From: Gemella haemolysans
GTDB taxonomy: Bacteria; Bacillota; Bacilli; Staphylococcales; Gemellaceae
DNA: 64,000 nucleotides
Direction of reading: 5' to 3'
NCBI RefSeq assembly: GCF_901873445.1
Contig: NZ_CABFLN010000030.1
Location: forward strand, 1 to 64,000
Shown here: positions 54,376 to 63,230 of the stretch, one piece after another
Position numbering within the stretch: the stretch's first letter is position 1
How the letters are laid out: every line of letters starts with the position of its first letter
The notes under the pieces: generated by a model
The model's database searches: none
What the model was told of the DNA's origin: nothing
The model's input: only the letters and a program-made list of their open reading frames with translations
Program-made: the position numbers and the translations under genes

Positions 54376-56784
54376 GTGCAAGCAAATAGATTATTAGGAA
54401 TTGCTAAGGCAAATCACAGAAAAGCAACTATTTGGCAAAATACAGATATTAGTTGGCTTGACTTTGTAGAAACTTTAAAATCTCCAGTTAGAACTCAAGA
54501 GAAATATGATGAATTTCTCAAGATGAAAAAATCAGATCAAGATAATTTAAAAGATGTTGGGGGCTTCACAGGCGCTAAGCTTTTAGATGGCCGTAGAAAA
54601 GCAACGAACATAATCAGTCGTGATGTTGTCTGTTTAGACTTAGATAACATACAACCAAATATGACGGACGATATTTTAAAGAGAGTAGGTTCGCTTGGGT
54701 GTACCTCTGTTGTTTATTCAACTAGAAAACACAGTAATTATACACCTAGACTTAGGGTGCTTATTCCTCTTGATGAAAGTTGTACTCCAGATGAATACGA
54801 GCCAATAGCTAGAAAATTAGGTAGCTTGTTAGGGATTGAGAATTGTGATCCAACTACTTTTGAAGTTAACAGATTTATGTACTATCCATCATGTTCGGTT
54901 GATAGTGAGTACATATTCCAGTTTTATCCAGGGCAATTTTGTAGCCGTGTTGGTGTGCTTAATATGTATGCTGACTGGACTGACATTTCAACTTGGCCAC
55001 ACGTCCCTGGTCAAGACACTAAACAAAAACAACTTTTGGCCAGACAACAAGATCCATTAACTAAAAACGGCTTAGTTGGTTCGTTTTGTAAAGTTTATGA
55101 TATCACATCGGCCATTCAAACTTTTATCCCTGCTTTATATGAAGCAACGGCCACTCCTGATAGATATACTTTCACTGGTGGTAGTACTTCTGGAGGGGCT
55201 GTACTTTATGATAATAAATTCTTATATTCACATCATGCAACTGATCCATGTTGTGGCCAACTTGTTAATGCTTTTGACTTAATAAGAATACACAAGTTTA
55301 GCAACCTTGATGAAAATGTGAAAGACGGAACACCTGTAAGTAAATATCCATCTTATACAGCTATGAAAAAACTAGCTCTTGAAGATGCTAATGTAGCAGC
55401 TTTGATGAATAGTGAAATGGTGGCCAACGCTAAGGATGTTTTTAATATCGTAGGTAGTGATGAAAATACTCAAGCTGAAGATGAATTAAACTGGCTTTCA
55501 CAGCTTGAAAGAAGTGAAGAAGGTAAAATTCAAAAGACTATTAATAATATAGTTTTAATTCTGGAAAATGATCCGAATTTAAAAGATAAAATTGCGATTG
55601 ATATTTTTAGTAATCGAGGATTAGTCTTTGGCCAACTTCCTTGGGATAAACATTATGATCCAAATAAAGATCATAGAGATTGGTCTGAGGTAGACGATGC
55701 TTCCTTTTCTAGGTATCTTGAAACAGTTTATAAAATAACTGGCCAGGACAAGCAAGACAAAGCCTTATTAATTGTAAGTGATGGTAATAGAATTAATTAT
55801 GTTGAAAGATATCTAACATCATTACAATGGGACGGAGTACCTAGGATAGATAATCTACTTATTGATTATTTCGGTGCAGCAGATAATGTATTTTCTAGAG
55901 AAGCAATTCGTAAAAGTTTAGTAGCTGCAGTGGCCAGGGCCATTATTGGCGGAGTTAAATTCGATGTAATGACAATTTTAGCTGGGCCACAAGGAGTTGG
56001 TAAGAGTACTTTCTTTTCTATCTTAGGTAAAGAATGGTTTAACGATAGTTTACAAACTTTTGAAGGTAAAGAGGCTTCTGAACTTATCCAGGGAAGCTGG
56101 ATTGTAGAGGTAGGAGAACTTACCGCTATGAATAGGCACGATACTAATGCAATCAAGCAATTCTTGAGTAAAAGAGAAGATATTTACAGGGAAGCTTATG
56201 GAAGAAGAACAAGTAAATATCCTAGAAGATGTGTTTTCTATGGAACATCAAATGATGATGAATTTTTAAAAGATCCAACTGGAAATAGACGTTTTTGGCC
56301 TATTGATATTTGTGTAGGTGAGATTAAAAAAAGCGTATGGGACGATTTACCAAAAGAGGTGGACCAGGTGTGGGCTGAGGCTTACGCATTATTTCTAATG
56401 GGTGAAAGCTTGCAACTTAGTAAGGAGGCCGAAGAGTTGGCCAATGTGGCACGGGAACACCATAAAGAATCAAATGCAAAAGAAGGTTTAATCCGTGATT
56501 ATCTTGATAAACCTATTACTGAAAACTGGTATTCACTTGATTCTAGTATGCGGAAAAATATCTTAAATGGTGAGTTTGATAAAGGAGCTAAAATGGTATT
56601 TAGGCAAAAAGTGTGTGCTGTAGAAGTATATGTGGAGTGCTTAAAAGGTGATTTACGATTTATGAAGAGAAGTGATGCAAAAGAAATAAATCAAATAATT
56701 AGTAATATTGTTGGGTGGGTTAAGGATGAAAAAACAACACGTTTTGGAAATTACGGCCCACAAAAAGGATTTAAAAGGGTGTAA
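54376..56784 (+). CDS. VapE-type phage replication ATPase/primase
   Basis: An 802-residue virulence-associated-E family protein. The N-terminal region (VVCLDLDNIQPNMTDDIL) resembles a primase-polymerase-like part and the C-terminal domain is an AAA+/SF3-like helicase. Walker A is GPQGVGKST with Lys543, followed by WIVEVGELTAMNR and GTSNDDEFLKDPTGNRRFWPI. It starts with GTG 54376 after ATGGAGG. Directly after its stop comes a dense array of GTAACTTT repeats, a likely replication origin on which it could act. Confidence 0.88.
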   Translation: MQANRLLGIAKANHRKATIWQNTDISWLDFVETLKSPVRTQEKYDEFLKMKKSDQDNLKDVGGFTGAKLLDGRRKATNIISRDVVCLDLDNIQPNMTDDILKRVGSLGCTSVVYSTRKHSNYTPRLRVLIPLDESCTPDEYEPIARKLGSLLGIENCDPTTFEVNRFMYYPSCSVDSEYIFQFYPGQFCSRVGVLNMYADWTDISTWPHVPGQDTKQKQLLARQQDPLTKNGLVGSFCKVYDITSAIQTFIPALYEATATPDRYTFTGGSTSGGAVLYDNKFLYSHHATDPCCGQLVNAFDLIRIHKFSNLDENVKDGTPVSKYPSYTAMKKLALEDANVAALMNSEMVANAKDVFNIVGSDENTQAEDELNWLSQLERSEEGKIQKTINNIVLILENDPNLKDKIAIDIFSNRGLVFGQLPWDKHYDPNKDHRDWSEVDDASFSRYLETVYKITGQDKQDKALLIVSDGNRINYVERYLTSLQWDGVPRIDNLLIDYFGAADNVFSREAIRKSLVAAVARAIIGGVKFDVMTILAGPQGVGKSTFFSILGKEWFNDSLQTFEGKEASELIQGSWIVEVGELTAMNRHDTNAIKQFLSKREDIYREAYGRRTSKYPRRCVFYGTSNDDEFLKDPTGNRRFWPIDICVGEIKKSVWDDLPKEVDQVWAEAYALFLMGESLQLSKEAEELANVAREHHKESNAKEGLIRDYLDKPITENWYSLDSSMRKNILNGEFDKGAKMVFRQKVCAVEVYVECLKGDLRFMKRSDAKEINQIISNIVGWVKDEKTTRFGNYGPQKGFKRV

Positions 56785-57115
56785 CTTTGAGTGTAACTTT
56801 GGAGAAAGAAAGTTACAAATCAAAAATCACATTGTAACTTTGGTGTAACTTTGAAAAAATATAAAACCTTATTATATCAACGGTTTAACCAACCTAATGT
56901 AACTTTAAAAGTGGAAAGTTACACCTAAAGTTACACCTTATAAACGTTGATATAATAACTCTAATAAGTATTTTATATATTAATTTGTAACTTTAAAACC
57001 TATATATAATATAAAAATAAAGGAATTATAGAAAATATAGGATTATATAAATCTATAAATTCTATAATATCTATGTTTTATATACTATATAGGGAAAATA
57101 AAGTTACAAGTTACA
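56780..57115. repeat. Iteron-like repeats, candidate phage replication origin
   Basis: The 9-mer TGTAACTTT or its complement AAAGTTACA occurs at 56780, 56792, 56809, 56833, 56844, 56898, 56915, 56927, 56986 and 57100, with an 8-base partial at 57108. Both orientations are used. The first overlaps the VapE stop codon. The spacer DNA is very A+T-rich and no gene fits. The layout (helicase/primase gene, iterons, A+T-rich stretch) is that of an origin; a regulator-binding region is the alternative. Confidence 0.6.
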
Positions 57116-57152
57116 AATTAAAAATTTTAAAATTGAGAGATGATTTTGACAA

Positions 57153-57440
57153 ATGGAAATATCAGAAAAGCAAATTGAAAAATATTTAGTAAAAAAAATT
57201 AAAGATAAAAAGGGCCTATGTTTAAAATTTGAATCTCCTGGATATACAGGTGTGCCTGATAGAATTATTATTTTAAAAAATAAACCAGTTGCTTTTGTAG
57301 AATTAAAAAGGCCTAAGGGTGGAAGATATTCAGCAAGGCAAAAATTAGTAGTGAGAGATTTTAATAGATTAGGCCAAAAAGTTTACAAGGTAAAAAATAA
57401 AGAAGAGGTAGATAAGTTAGTAGAGGAGTTGATAACGTGA
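57153..57440 (+). CDS. VRR-NUC domain nuclease
   Basis: A 95-residue stand-alone VRR-NUC protein of the PD-(D/E)XK superfamily. The pattern SPGYTGVPDRIIIL (Asp), VAFVELKRPKGG (Glu-x-Lys) and YSARQKL (Gln) gives the active site. In phages it accompanies SNF2 helicases and may act as a structure-specific nuclease. Its TGA stop overlaps the GTG start of the next gene. Confidence 0.88.
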   Translation: MEISEKQIEKYLVKKIKDKKGLCLKFESPGYTGVPDRIIILKNKPVAFVELKRPKGGRYSARQKLVVRDFNRLGQKVYKVKNKEEVDKLVEELIT

Positions 57441-58822
57441 GAGAGTTTATTCCACATAACTATCAATTAACAGCAATCAATCATGTGATCAATGTTCCAA
57501 AATGTGGATTGTTCCTTGATATGGGATTAGGTAAAACAGTATCAACATTAACAGCAATTAAGGAATTAAAATACAATAGATTTCAAATTAATAAAGTGTT
57601 GATTATTGCACCGAAGAAAGTGGCAGAGGGAACATGGTCGAAAGAAAAGGATAAGTGGAATCACACAAAAGATTTTAGAGTAAGTCTAGTATTAGGAAGT
57701 CAGCAAAAGCGAATTAAAGCTTTAAGTGTAAATGCAGATTTATATATTATTAATCGGGAAAATATTCCTTGGTTAGTTGATTATCTTAGAAATGATTGGT
57801 ATTTCGATACGGTTGTAATTGATGAAAGCAGTAGTTTTAAAAATAGTCAAAGTAAGAGATTTAAAGCTTTGAAAATGGTACTACCTAAAATTAATAGGTT
57901 GATTGAGTTAACAGGAACTCCTAGTCCAAATGGAGTGGAAGACTTGTGGGCACAAATATATTTACTAGATCAAGGTGAAAGATTAGAGAAATTTATCACT
58001 CATTTTAGAAATAGATATATGGAACCTAATAAGAGAAATAGAAGTCAAATTTTTGATTATAAAGTTAAAGAAGGAGTTTATGATCATATCATAAATAAAA
58101 TATCTGATATTTGTATAAGCATGAAATCTGAGGACTATTTAGAACTTCCCGATTTATCATACAATGAAATACCCGTAGTTTTAAATGATAAAGCTAGAAA
58201 AGACTATGACAAAATGGAACGTGATTTTGTCCTGGAGCTTGAGGAAGCAGAAGAGGATATAACAGCAGTAAATGCAGCTGCATTATCAAATAAATTATTA
58301 CAAATAAGTAATGGGGCTGTATATGATAATTCAGGAATTTACACAGAAGTGCATAATGCAAAAATAGATTCATTTCTTGAGTTGGTAGAAAGTTTACAAG
58401 GGCGAAGTCTTTTGGTATTTTACAATTTTCAACATGACAAGGAACGAATTAAGAAAGCTTTGGAAAAAAGCAATTTAGTAGTTAGAGAATTGAAAACTAC
58501 ACAAGATGAAGATGATTGGAACGATAGAAAAATAGATATCCTATTGACACATCCAGCAAGTGCTGCATATGGACTTAATTTGCAAGAAGGTGGAAATCAT
58601 GTGTGTTGGTTCGGTTTAACTTGGAATTTAGAACATTACCAACAAGCTAACAAGCGACTGCACAGACAAGGCCAAAAAGAAAAAGTAATTATTCATCACT
58701 TAGTAACGCAAGATACGAGGGATGAAGATGTAATGCGAGCATTAGACAGTAAAGCGGATGTTCAAGAAGAAATCTTACAAAGCTTGAAAGCTAGAATTAG
58801 AAAAGTTAAAGAAGGTAAGTAG
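57437..58822 (+). CDS. SNF2-type DEAD/DEAH-box helicase
   Basis: A 461-residue ATP-dependent DNA translocase. Walker A is DMGLGKTVSTLTA (Lys33). The DEAH-like box is DESSSF, followed by LTGTPSPNG (motif III). The C-terminal helicase half contains NLQEGGNHVCWFGLTWN and motif VI QANKRLHRQGQ. GTG start overlaps the VRR-NUC stop, so the two are co-translated. Confidence 0.92.
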   Translation: MREFIPHNYQLTAINHVINVPKCGLFLDMGLGKTVSTLTAIKELKYNRFQINKVLIIAPKKVAEGTWSKEKDKWNHTKDFRVSLVLGSQQKRIKALSVNADLYIINRENIPWLVDYLRNDWYFDTVVIDESSSFKNSQSKRFKALKMVLPKINRLIELTGTPSPNGVEDLWAQIYLLDQGERLEKFITHFRNRYMEPNKRNRSQIFDYKVKEGVYDHIINKISDICISMKSEDYLELPDLSYNEIPVVLNDKARKDYDKMERDFVLELEEAEEDITAVNAAALSNKLLQISNGAVYDNSGIYTEVHNAKIDSFLELVESLQGRSLLVFYNFQHDKERIKKALEKSNLVVRELKTTQDEDDWNDRKIDILLTHPASAAYGLNLQEGGNHVCWFGLTWNLEHYQQANKRLHRQGQKEKVIIHHLVTQDTRDEDVMRALDSKADVQEEILQSLKARIRKVKEGK

Positions 58823-58824
58823 AA

Positions 58825-59037
58825 ATGTTAGATAAGATATTAGAAATTGTGAATTTAATTGTCGTAGGTGCTTTATTAGGAGTAATTGTTAGCAATGTTA
58901 AATTAGATAATCTTAGGAAAGAAAACATTGAACTAAGGTTAGAGAAAGTTAAGTTAGAAAATAAAATTAATGAGTTAGATTACAAACAAGCAGAATTAAC
59001 TAAAAGAATAGCTGAATTGAATGGAATTGGAGGATAA
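58825..59037 (+). CDS. Small membrane/coiled-coil phage protein, 70 aa
   Basis: One hydrophobic helix at residues about 5-24, then a heptad-like coiled coil (RKENIELRLEKVKLENKINEL). AGAAGGTAAGTAGAA precedes the ATG. No family recognised. Confidence 0.5.
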   Translation: MLDKILEIVNLIVVGALLGVIVSNVKLDNLRKENIELRLEKVKLENKINELDYKQAELTKRIAELNGIGG

Positions 59038-59040
59038 GAA

Positions 59041-59343
59041 ATGAAAGAGAAATATGACAGATTAAAGGATATAGCAGCAACTTATGGATACGACAAAGTA
59101 GAAGAAGAGACTGAGAAAAAATTGATAATAAGTAACGGATATTTTCATGAATTAAGAATACTGTGTGATGACGTTGAGCGTAAATTTGGTATGAGAATAG
59201 TGAATAGAGTCTATGATTCAACAATTTTTACAGTTATAACTTATCATTACGGTGATTTTTTAATGGAATTTGAAAAAACTTTAAAAATAAATATAAACCG
59301 AGTTTTCAAAGAATCAATGAGAATGATTAATTTAGATGTGTAG
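59041..59343 (+). CDS. Hypothetical phage protein, 100 aa
   Basis: Soluble, charged, no recognised domain; the end (LMEFEKTLKININRVFKESMRMI) is helical. TTGGAGGATAAGA precedes the ATG. In line with the neighbouring small genes. Confidence 0.5.
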   Translation: MKEKYDRLKDIAATYGYDKVEEETEKKLIISNGYFHELRILCDDVERKFGMRIVNRVYDSTIFTVITYHYGDFLMEFEKTLKININRVFKESMRMINLDV

Positions 59344-59354
59344 GAGAGTAAGAG

Positions 59355-59576
59355 ATGCTGAAAAAAATATGGGATAACATAGAAATAATACTAATCACAT
59401 TATTAATGTTGTTAGCGATGTTTACATCAGGATTGATATTAGGTGTTTATGTTTCAAGTAACACGATTGAGGAGTTATCTAACGATAATATCGTTAAAGA
59501 AAGGACTATACAGCAACAAAAGGAAAGAATAAGACAATTACAATTGCTTAAACAATATAAGGAGATTTATGGATAA
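59355..59576 (+). CDS. Small membrane/coiled-coil phage protein, 73 aa
   Basis: One membrane helix (about residues 8-33) followed by a Gln/Arg-rich coiled coil (ERTIQQQKERIRQLQLLKQ). Same plan as the protein at 58825. TAGGAGAGTAAGAG precedes the ATG; its stop overlaps the next ATG (TAATG). Confidence 0.5.
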   Translation: MLKKIWDNIEIILITLLMLLAMFTSGLILGVYVSSNTIEELSNDNIVKERTIQQQKERIRQLQLLKQYKEIYG

Positions 59577-59980
59577 TGAATCCAGTTAGAGTAAGATTTT
59601 GATTAAAAAGCGGTGAATTTTTAGAAACTTCAATTGATTTTGATGATGTTATGGCTATAAATAAAGCGTATGGTAAATTGAAAGCTGGAGTAATAAGAAA
59701 TGAAAATTTAAAAATCACTATTTCAAATATAACATTTCATTTTGATGATATAGAAAAAACAATGTGTAGTTATGATTATCCATATACAGAACACTCAATA
59801 TCAACTGTAACGATTGAAGAAAGAGATGTAATAAAAGAAGAACTTAATAAAGTATATTGTAAAGTTGATAATTTTATAGAACGTATAGGAGAAAGAAATT
59901 TAATTATTTTATTAGTGATCATATTGATATTTGTAACGATATTTACAGCATATCAAATATACAGTTTATTTAGTATGTAG
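59576..59980 (+). pseudogene. Small phage protein gene with in-frame TGA
   Basis: The natural start is ATG 59576, overlapping the previous stop, with AAGGAG upstream. Translation gives MNPVRVRF, then TGA at 59600-59602, then LKSGEFLETSIDFDDVMAINKAYG onward in the same frame to 59980. Phage proteins of this kind begin with a short basic strand and Trp-Leu-Lys-Ser-Gly, from memory, so TGG to TGA is the simplest reading. Restart at ATG 59651 would give 109 residues, ending in a membrane helix (residues about 85-105). TGA is a true stop elsewhere in this prophage. Confidence 0.6.
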
Positions 59981-59993
59981 GAGGAGATAGAAG

Positions 59994-60374
59994 TTGAAAC
60001 AACCGAAGGTATATATTAAAGAAATAGGAATAATAGCAGAAGCAACAATGATAGATTATTTTGATGAAGAAGTTGAGGTTTACGACGAAGATGAATCTAG
60101 ATATCATTACTGTGATTTTGATGAAGTTGAATTCATTTACGGGACTGGTTTTAAAGATAAAAACGGAAAAGAAATTGAATCTGGAGATATTTTGAAAATA
60201 GATTTCGCAGATATCATTTCTATAAAATTTCACAGTGTTTATGGTTTTTATGCGATCGATAAAGATGATAAATATTGGTTTGCAGAAGAACTAGAGGATG
60301 AATTTAGAGAAACATTCTCAAAAAGTGAAGTTATTGGCAATATTTACGAAAACAAAGATTTATTGGAGGGCTAA
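59994..60374 (+). CDS. YopX family phage protein
   Basis: A 126-residue member of the YopX family, abundant in Gram-positive phages with no known role. GTGFKDKNGKEIESGDIL is the family hallmark, and the end VIGNIYENKDLL is typical. It starts with TTG 59994 after AGGAGGAGATAGAAG. Confidence 0.85.
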   Translation: MKQPKVYIKEIGIIAEATMIDYFDEEVEVYDEDESRYHYCDFDEVEFIYGTGFKDKNGKEIESGDILKIDFADIISIKFHSVYGFYAIDKDDKYWFAEELEDEFRETFSKSEVIGNIYENKDLLEG

Positions 60375-60376
60375 AA

Positions 60377-60775
60377 ATGGCATTAGAAAATATGTACAAA
60401 TTGAGAGAGTTATTGCTTTATAAAAAAATTAAAAAAGCAGAAAATAACACGTTGGAATTGACTGATGGAACAAAGATTGAATTTTATTTATCTGATTACG
60501 ATTGTTGTGCAGGTGCATACGGTGAGTGGATATTATCAGATAATTTTGAAGGTTGTATAACTGATGTAACTTACAAACATAGTAAAACAGGGGATTATGG
60601 TGAAGTTGAAGAAAGAGTAAAATTAACTATTTTCCACAATCAAAATACGATAGCACAAGCGAACTGTTACGGGGATAACGGGAATGGTGGATATTACTTC
60701 TCTGTTTTATCAGTGAATGTGAGAAGTATAAATGGTGAAAAATTAGACGATTTTACTCTGTTGTCAGTATATTAG
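60377..60775 (+). CDS. Hypothetical phage protein, 132 aa
   Basis: A soluble, beta-rich protein with Cys and Gly motifs (DYDCCAGAYGEWILS, CYGDNGNGGYYFSVLSV). This resembles DUF7448-type phage proteins in memory, but the match is not certain. TTGGAGGGCTAAAA precedes the ATG. Confidence 0.55.
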   Translation: MALENMYKLRELLLYKKIKKAENNTLELTDGTKIEFYLSDYDCCAGAYGEWILSDNFEGCITDVTYKHSKTGDYGEVEERVKLTIFHNQNTIAQANCYGDNGNGGYYFSVLSVNVRSINGEKLDDFTLLSVY

Positions 60776-60786
60776 GAGGTGCGGTT

Positions 60787-61053
60787 ATGAAATGGCATAA
60801 AGTATATTTGCGAAAAATGACTGAAGAAGAAAAAGAATTTTATCAAGGAGATTATGATGAAATATGGGATGGAACGTTACCTGATATTGACGAAGAAGTA
60901 CTGGTCACTTACCCTTTGTCTCCTGGAGAATTTGTTGATACTTATAAAGATACTTGGTTAGATTTTGAAATTGGATTAGGTTTTGAAAATACTGATAGTG
61001 ATGTTATATATTGGATGGAAATACCAAAATATAACGGAGAATTAGACAATTAG
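60787..61053 (+). CDS. DUF551-like small phage protein, 88 aa
   Basis: The pattern of a Trp near the start, LPDIDEEVLVTYP and a terminal DVIYWMEIPK resembles DUF551, a small phage family of unknown role. TTAGGAGGTGCGGTT precedes the ATG. The protein is strongly acidic. Confidence 0.55.
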   Translation: MKWHKVYLRKMTEEEKEFYQGDYDEIWDGTLPDIDEEVLVTYPLSPGEFVDTYKDTWLDFEIGLGFENTDSDVIYWMEIPKYNGELDN

Positions 61054-61065
61054 AAGGAAGAAAAT

Positions 61066-61647
61066 ATGGATGAACAAAAATGGTTGAATGTTGAATTTAG
61101 AGTTATGTTTAATATGCCAGTAGATGAAGATTTTGATATAGATGAACTATCTGAAGAAGAATTAGAACAAAAAGTTAAACGACTAGAAGAACAACTAACA
61201 GAAGTAAGAATTGAATTGTTAGAAAGAAAGGCTGAGAAAAAGTCTTATGAGGTGGAAGTGCCAGAGGATATTGGCGATTATGTTTATATCAACAATATTG
61301 GCAATATATATGATTTGAATACATTTACTATTGTTGAATATGAAAAAATTTACAAACGTGGTTTAGCCTTTAAAAGTAAAGAAGAAGCTGAACAGTTCGA
61401 CAAAGAACGTATATTACTATTTAAACTTCACAAGTGGACTGAAGAACATAATGGAGGTTGGACACCGAATTGGGAAGATAATGGAGTAAAGTGGTATGTT
61501 ACTTACGAAACAGACCGAAATATATTAAAAATAAATTGGTGTGTTTGTTGTCAACAATTTATTAAACTACCTTATTTCAAGAGCGAGGAACTAGCGCGAG
61601 AATTCATCGAAGAGTTCGGAGATGAAATAAAAGAGGTGCTTTGCTAA
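61066..61647 (+). CDS. Phage protein with coiled coil and Trp-rich C-terminal domain
   Basis: Of 193 residues, about 25-65 form a Glu/Lys coiled coil (LEQKVKRLEEQLTEVRIELL). The C-terminal half, with KSKEEAEQFDKERILLFKLHKW and GGWTPNWEDNGVKWYV, is a pattern seen in phage proteins of unknown function. AGAAGGAAGAA precedes the ATG. Confidence 0.6.
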   Translation: MDEQKWLNVEFRVMFNMPVDEDFDIDELSEEELEQKVKRLEEQLTEVRIELLERKAEKKSYEVEVPEDIGDYVYINNIGNIYDLNTFTIVEYEKIYKRGLAFKSKEEAEQFDKERILLFKLHKWTEEHNGGWTPNWEDNGVKWYVTYETDRNILKINWCVCCQQFIKLPYFKSEELAREFIEEFGDEIKEVLC

Positions 61648-61778
61648 TGGAATTAAAATCAATGTTTATAATCGACATTCTACTTTACATTATAGGAATA
61701 TTCTTCTGTGTATCGCTAATATCTGTGATGGTGTTTATGGTTGTTGCGTTAAAGAGATATATTAATTGGAGGAAGTAA
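61647..61778 (+). CDS. Very small membrane protein, 43 aa
   Basis: Starts inside the previous stop (TAATG) and reads a single long hydrophobic helix (residues about 6-35) with a basic end (KRYINWRK). AAGAGGTGCTTTGCTA is a reasonable ribosome site. The next gene begins one base after its stop, and the AGGAAG at its own end serves that gene. Tight packing makes it a likely real gene. Confidence 0.55.
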   Translation: MELKSMFIIDILLYIIGIFFCVSLISVMVFMVVALKRYINWRK

Positions 61779-61779
61779 G

Positions 61780-62112
61780 ATGTACAATCTAAAGGCTTAT
61801 ACTCCAACTCAAGGGGTTAAATCAGTGACACGTTATAATTTTAGAACACAAGAAGTTGAGCTAGAAGTTGCACCTTATATGCCTGTTAAAACTAAGAATT
61901 TTAAGTTGTTACGTTGTAGTGAATTAAAAGATATATGGGGTAATTTAATATACGAAGATTATATTGTAAAATATAAAGATGATTTAATTGGTGTAGTTAA
62001 ATTTATAAAAGGTAAGTTTGTTGTTGAGTTTAAACAAATAACAGTTGATTTATGTAATATCTATGATAGATTATTAATAATAGGAGATGTGTATGCAAAG
62101 AAAATTGAGTAA
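61780..62112 (+). CDS. Hypothetical phage protein, possibly YopX-related (110 aa)
   Basis: The second half (DIWGNLIYEDYIVKYKDDLIGVVKF ... IIGDVY is spread over residues 50-105) resembles the YopX pattern of element D-x-x-x-x-x-I-Y-E-x-D. The first half is not recognised. AATTGGAGGAAGTAAG precedes the ATG. Confidence 0.55.
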   Translation: MYNLKAYTPTQGVKSVTRYNFRTQEVELEVAPYMPVKTKNFKLLRCSELKDIWGNLIYEDYIVKYKDDLIGVVKFIKGKFVVEFKQITVDLCNIYDRLLIIGDVYAKKIE

Positions 62113-62530
62113 CGAAGAGTATTATAAGCGAAAAAATTTTTTAAATAAAATAAACTCGATTAGAAGCCATATAAAAAGAAATATGGATGAGTTAAAAGAA
62201 TTAGCAGAGATGAAAAAATCTATAAAAATTACTGATTATAGCAAAGAAGATTTTAAAACAAGCAGTAGTAATGTAAGTCAACAAGAAATAATAGTGTGTA
62301 AAATTATTGAGTTGGAAAAAGAAATTTATGACAATACTTCTGAATTAATGAATGTGAAAATTATCACTAGAGGTGTTCTGAATAAAATAAAAGATGATAA
62401 ATGCAGACTTTACATGTTTTACAGATACTACGACTGCTTAGATGAAGAGACTATAAAATATAAAATGAATATCTCAACGAGAACATGTCAAAGACTAAAT
62501 TCTCAAGGTATTTTTTCAATAAAAATCTAA
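62093..62530 (+). CDS. DUF1492/ArpU-like late-gene regulator
   Basis: A 145-residue protein at the end of the early gene run, directly before the terminase genes. The N-terminal half is helical; the C-terminal half (CRLYMFYRYYDCLDEETIKYKMNISTRTCQRL) has the sigma-factor-like region-4 helix-turn-helix seen in DUF1492 and ArpU. Such proteins are thought to switch on late genes. ATG 62093 has AGGAGATGTGT at good spacing; ATG 62087 does not. Confidence 0.7.
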   Translation: MQRKLSNEEYYKRKNFLNKINSIRSHIKRNMDELKELAEMKKSIKITDYSKEDFKTSSSNVSQQEIIVCKIIELEKEIYDNTSELMNVKIITRGVLNKIKDDKCRLYMFYRYYDCLDEETIKYKMNISTRTCQRLNSQGIFSIKI

Positions 62531-62774
62531 TTGGCGATAATTGGCGGAGAAACACTATTGAATGGCGGTGATAAAAGCCTTATAATGGTATTATAAGATT
62601 TTAGGTAGAGGACTCCTGGATGTTAGATATTAATTTTAAATTTTTTACAAGCTGATGTGAATGCCAAACTTTTTTTCATAGTATTATATCTCTACCTAAA
62701 ATCACCTATCATAAAAACTTCCTAGACAGTGTAAAAGCTGTCTTTTTATTTTGTCAAGAAAGGATGGTGGAAAA
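62531..62774. promoter_or_regulatory. Early-to-late switch region with GGCG motifs, long stem and terminator
   Basis: Three (T/A)TGGCG motifs (62531, 62541, 62562) are followed by the palindrome TATAAT-GGT-ATTATA. Perfect 13-base arms (62598-62610 and 62690-62702) enclose about 80 bases, and a terminator hairpin AGACAG / CTGTCT plus T-run lies at 62724-62752. The position between the DUF1492 regulator and terminase suits a late promoter, packaging site or structured RNA. Confidence 0.5.
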
Positions 62775-63230
62775 TTGGCAAAACTAACATTAAAACAGAA
62801 AAAATTCGCTGATGAGTACATCATTAGTGGGAATGCGACAGAATCATATAAAAAAGCTGGATATAAAGCTGTTAATGATAATATAGCTGCAGTTGAAGGA
62901 AAAAAATTACTAAGAAATCCTAAGATAAAACCTTACATCGATGAACGGCTTTCTGAATTAAGTTCAAAAAAAATAGCTGATCAAGATGAAGTGTTGCAAT
63001 TTTTCACATCTGTAATGCGTGGTGAAATATTAGAGCCTTATGCATTAGGGATAGGAAATGGAGCACAGCGAATTATAGAGGTTAAACCTAATGCAGCAAC
63101 AAGGAAAAGTGCTGCGGTTGAATTAGCGAAAAGATACGGACTAACCTCTGAAAAAATTGAAATGAACGTTACTACAAATAGTAAACTTGAAAGCATCCTA
63201 ACTCAACTAGAGGAAAAAGACGATGAATAA
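62775..63230 (+). CDS. terS: Phage terminase small subunit
   Basis: Recognises phage DNA for packaging. LTLKQKKFADEYIISGNATESYKKAGYK is the N-terminal helix-turn-helix of the terminase_2 family, and the C-terminal part is helical. TTG 62775 is taken as start because GGATGGTGG lies just before; an in-frame TTG at 62751 falls in the terminator. Overlaps the large subunit by eight bases. Confidence 0.9.
   Translation: MAKLTLKQKKFADEYIISGNATESYKKAGYKAVNDNIAAVEGKKLLRNPKIKPYIDERLSELSSKKIADQDEVLQFFTSVMRGEILEPYALGIGNGAQRIIEVKPNAATRKSAAVELAKRYGLTSEKIEMNVTTNSKLESILTQLEEKDDE

Noticed and set aside
59600..59602. UGA read as Trp (recoded genetic code)
   Set aside because: Other prophage and host genes use TGG for Trp, and TGA is a true stop in this prophage, for example at 57438-57440 and at the end of the gene finishing at 48713.
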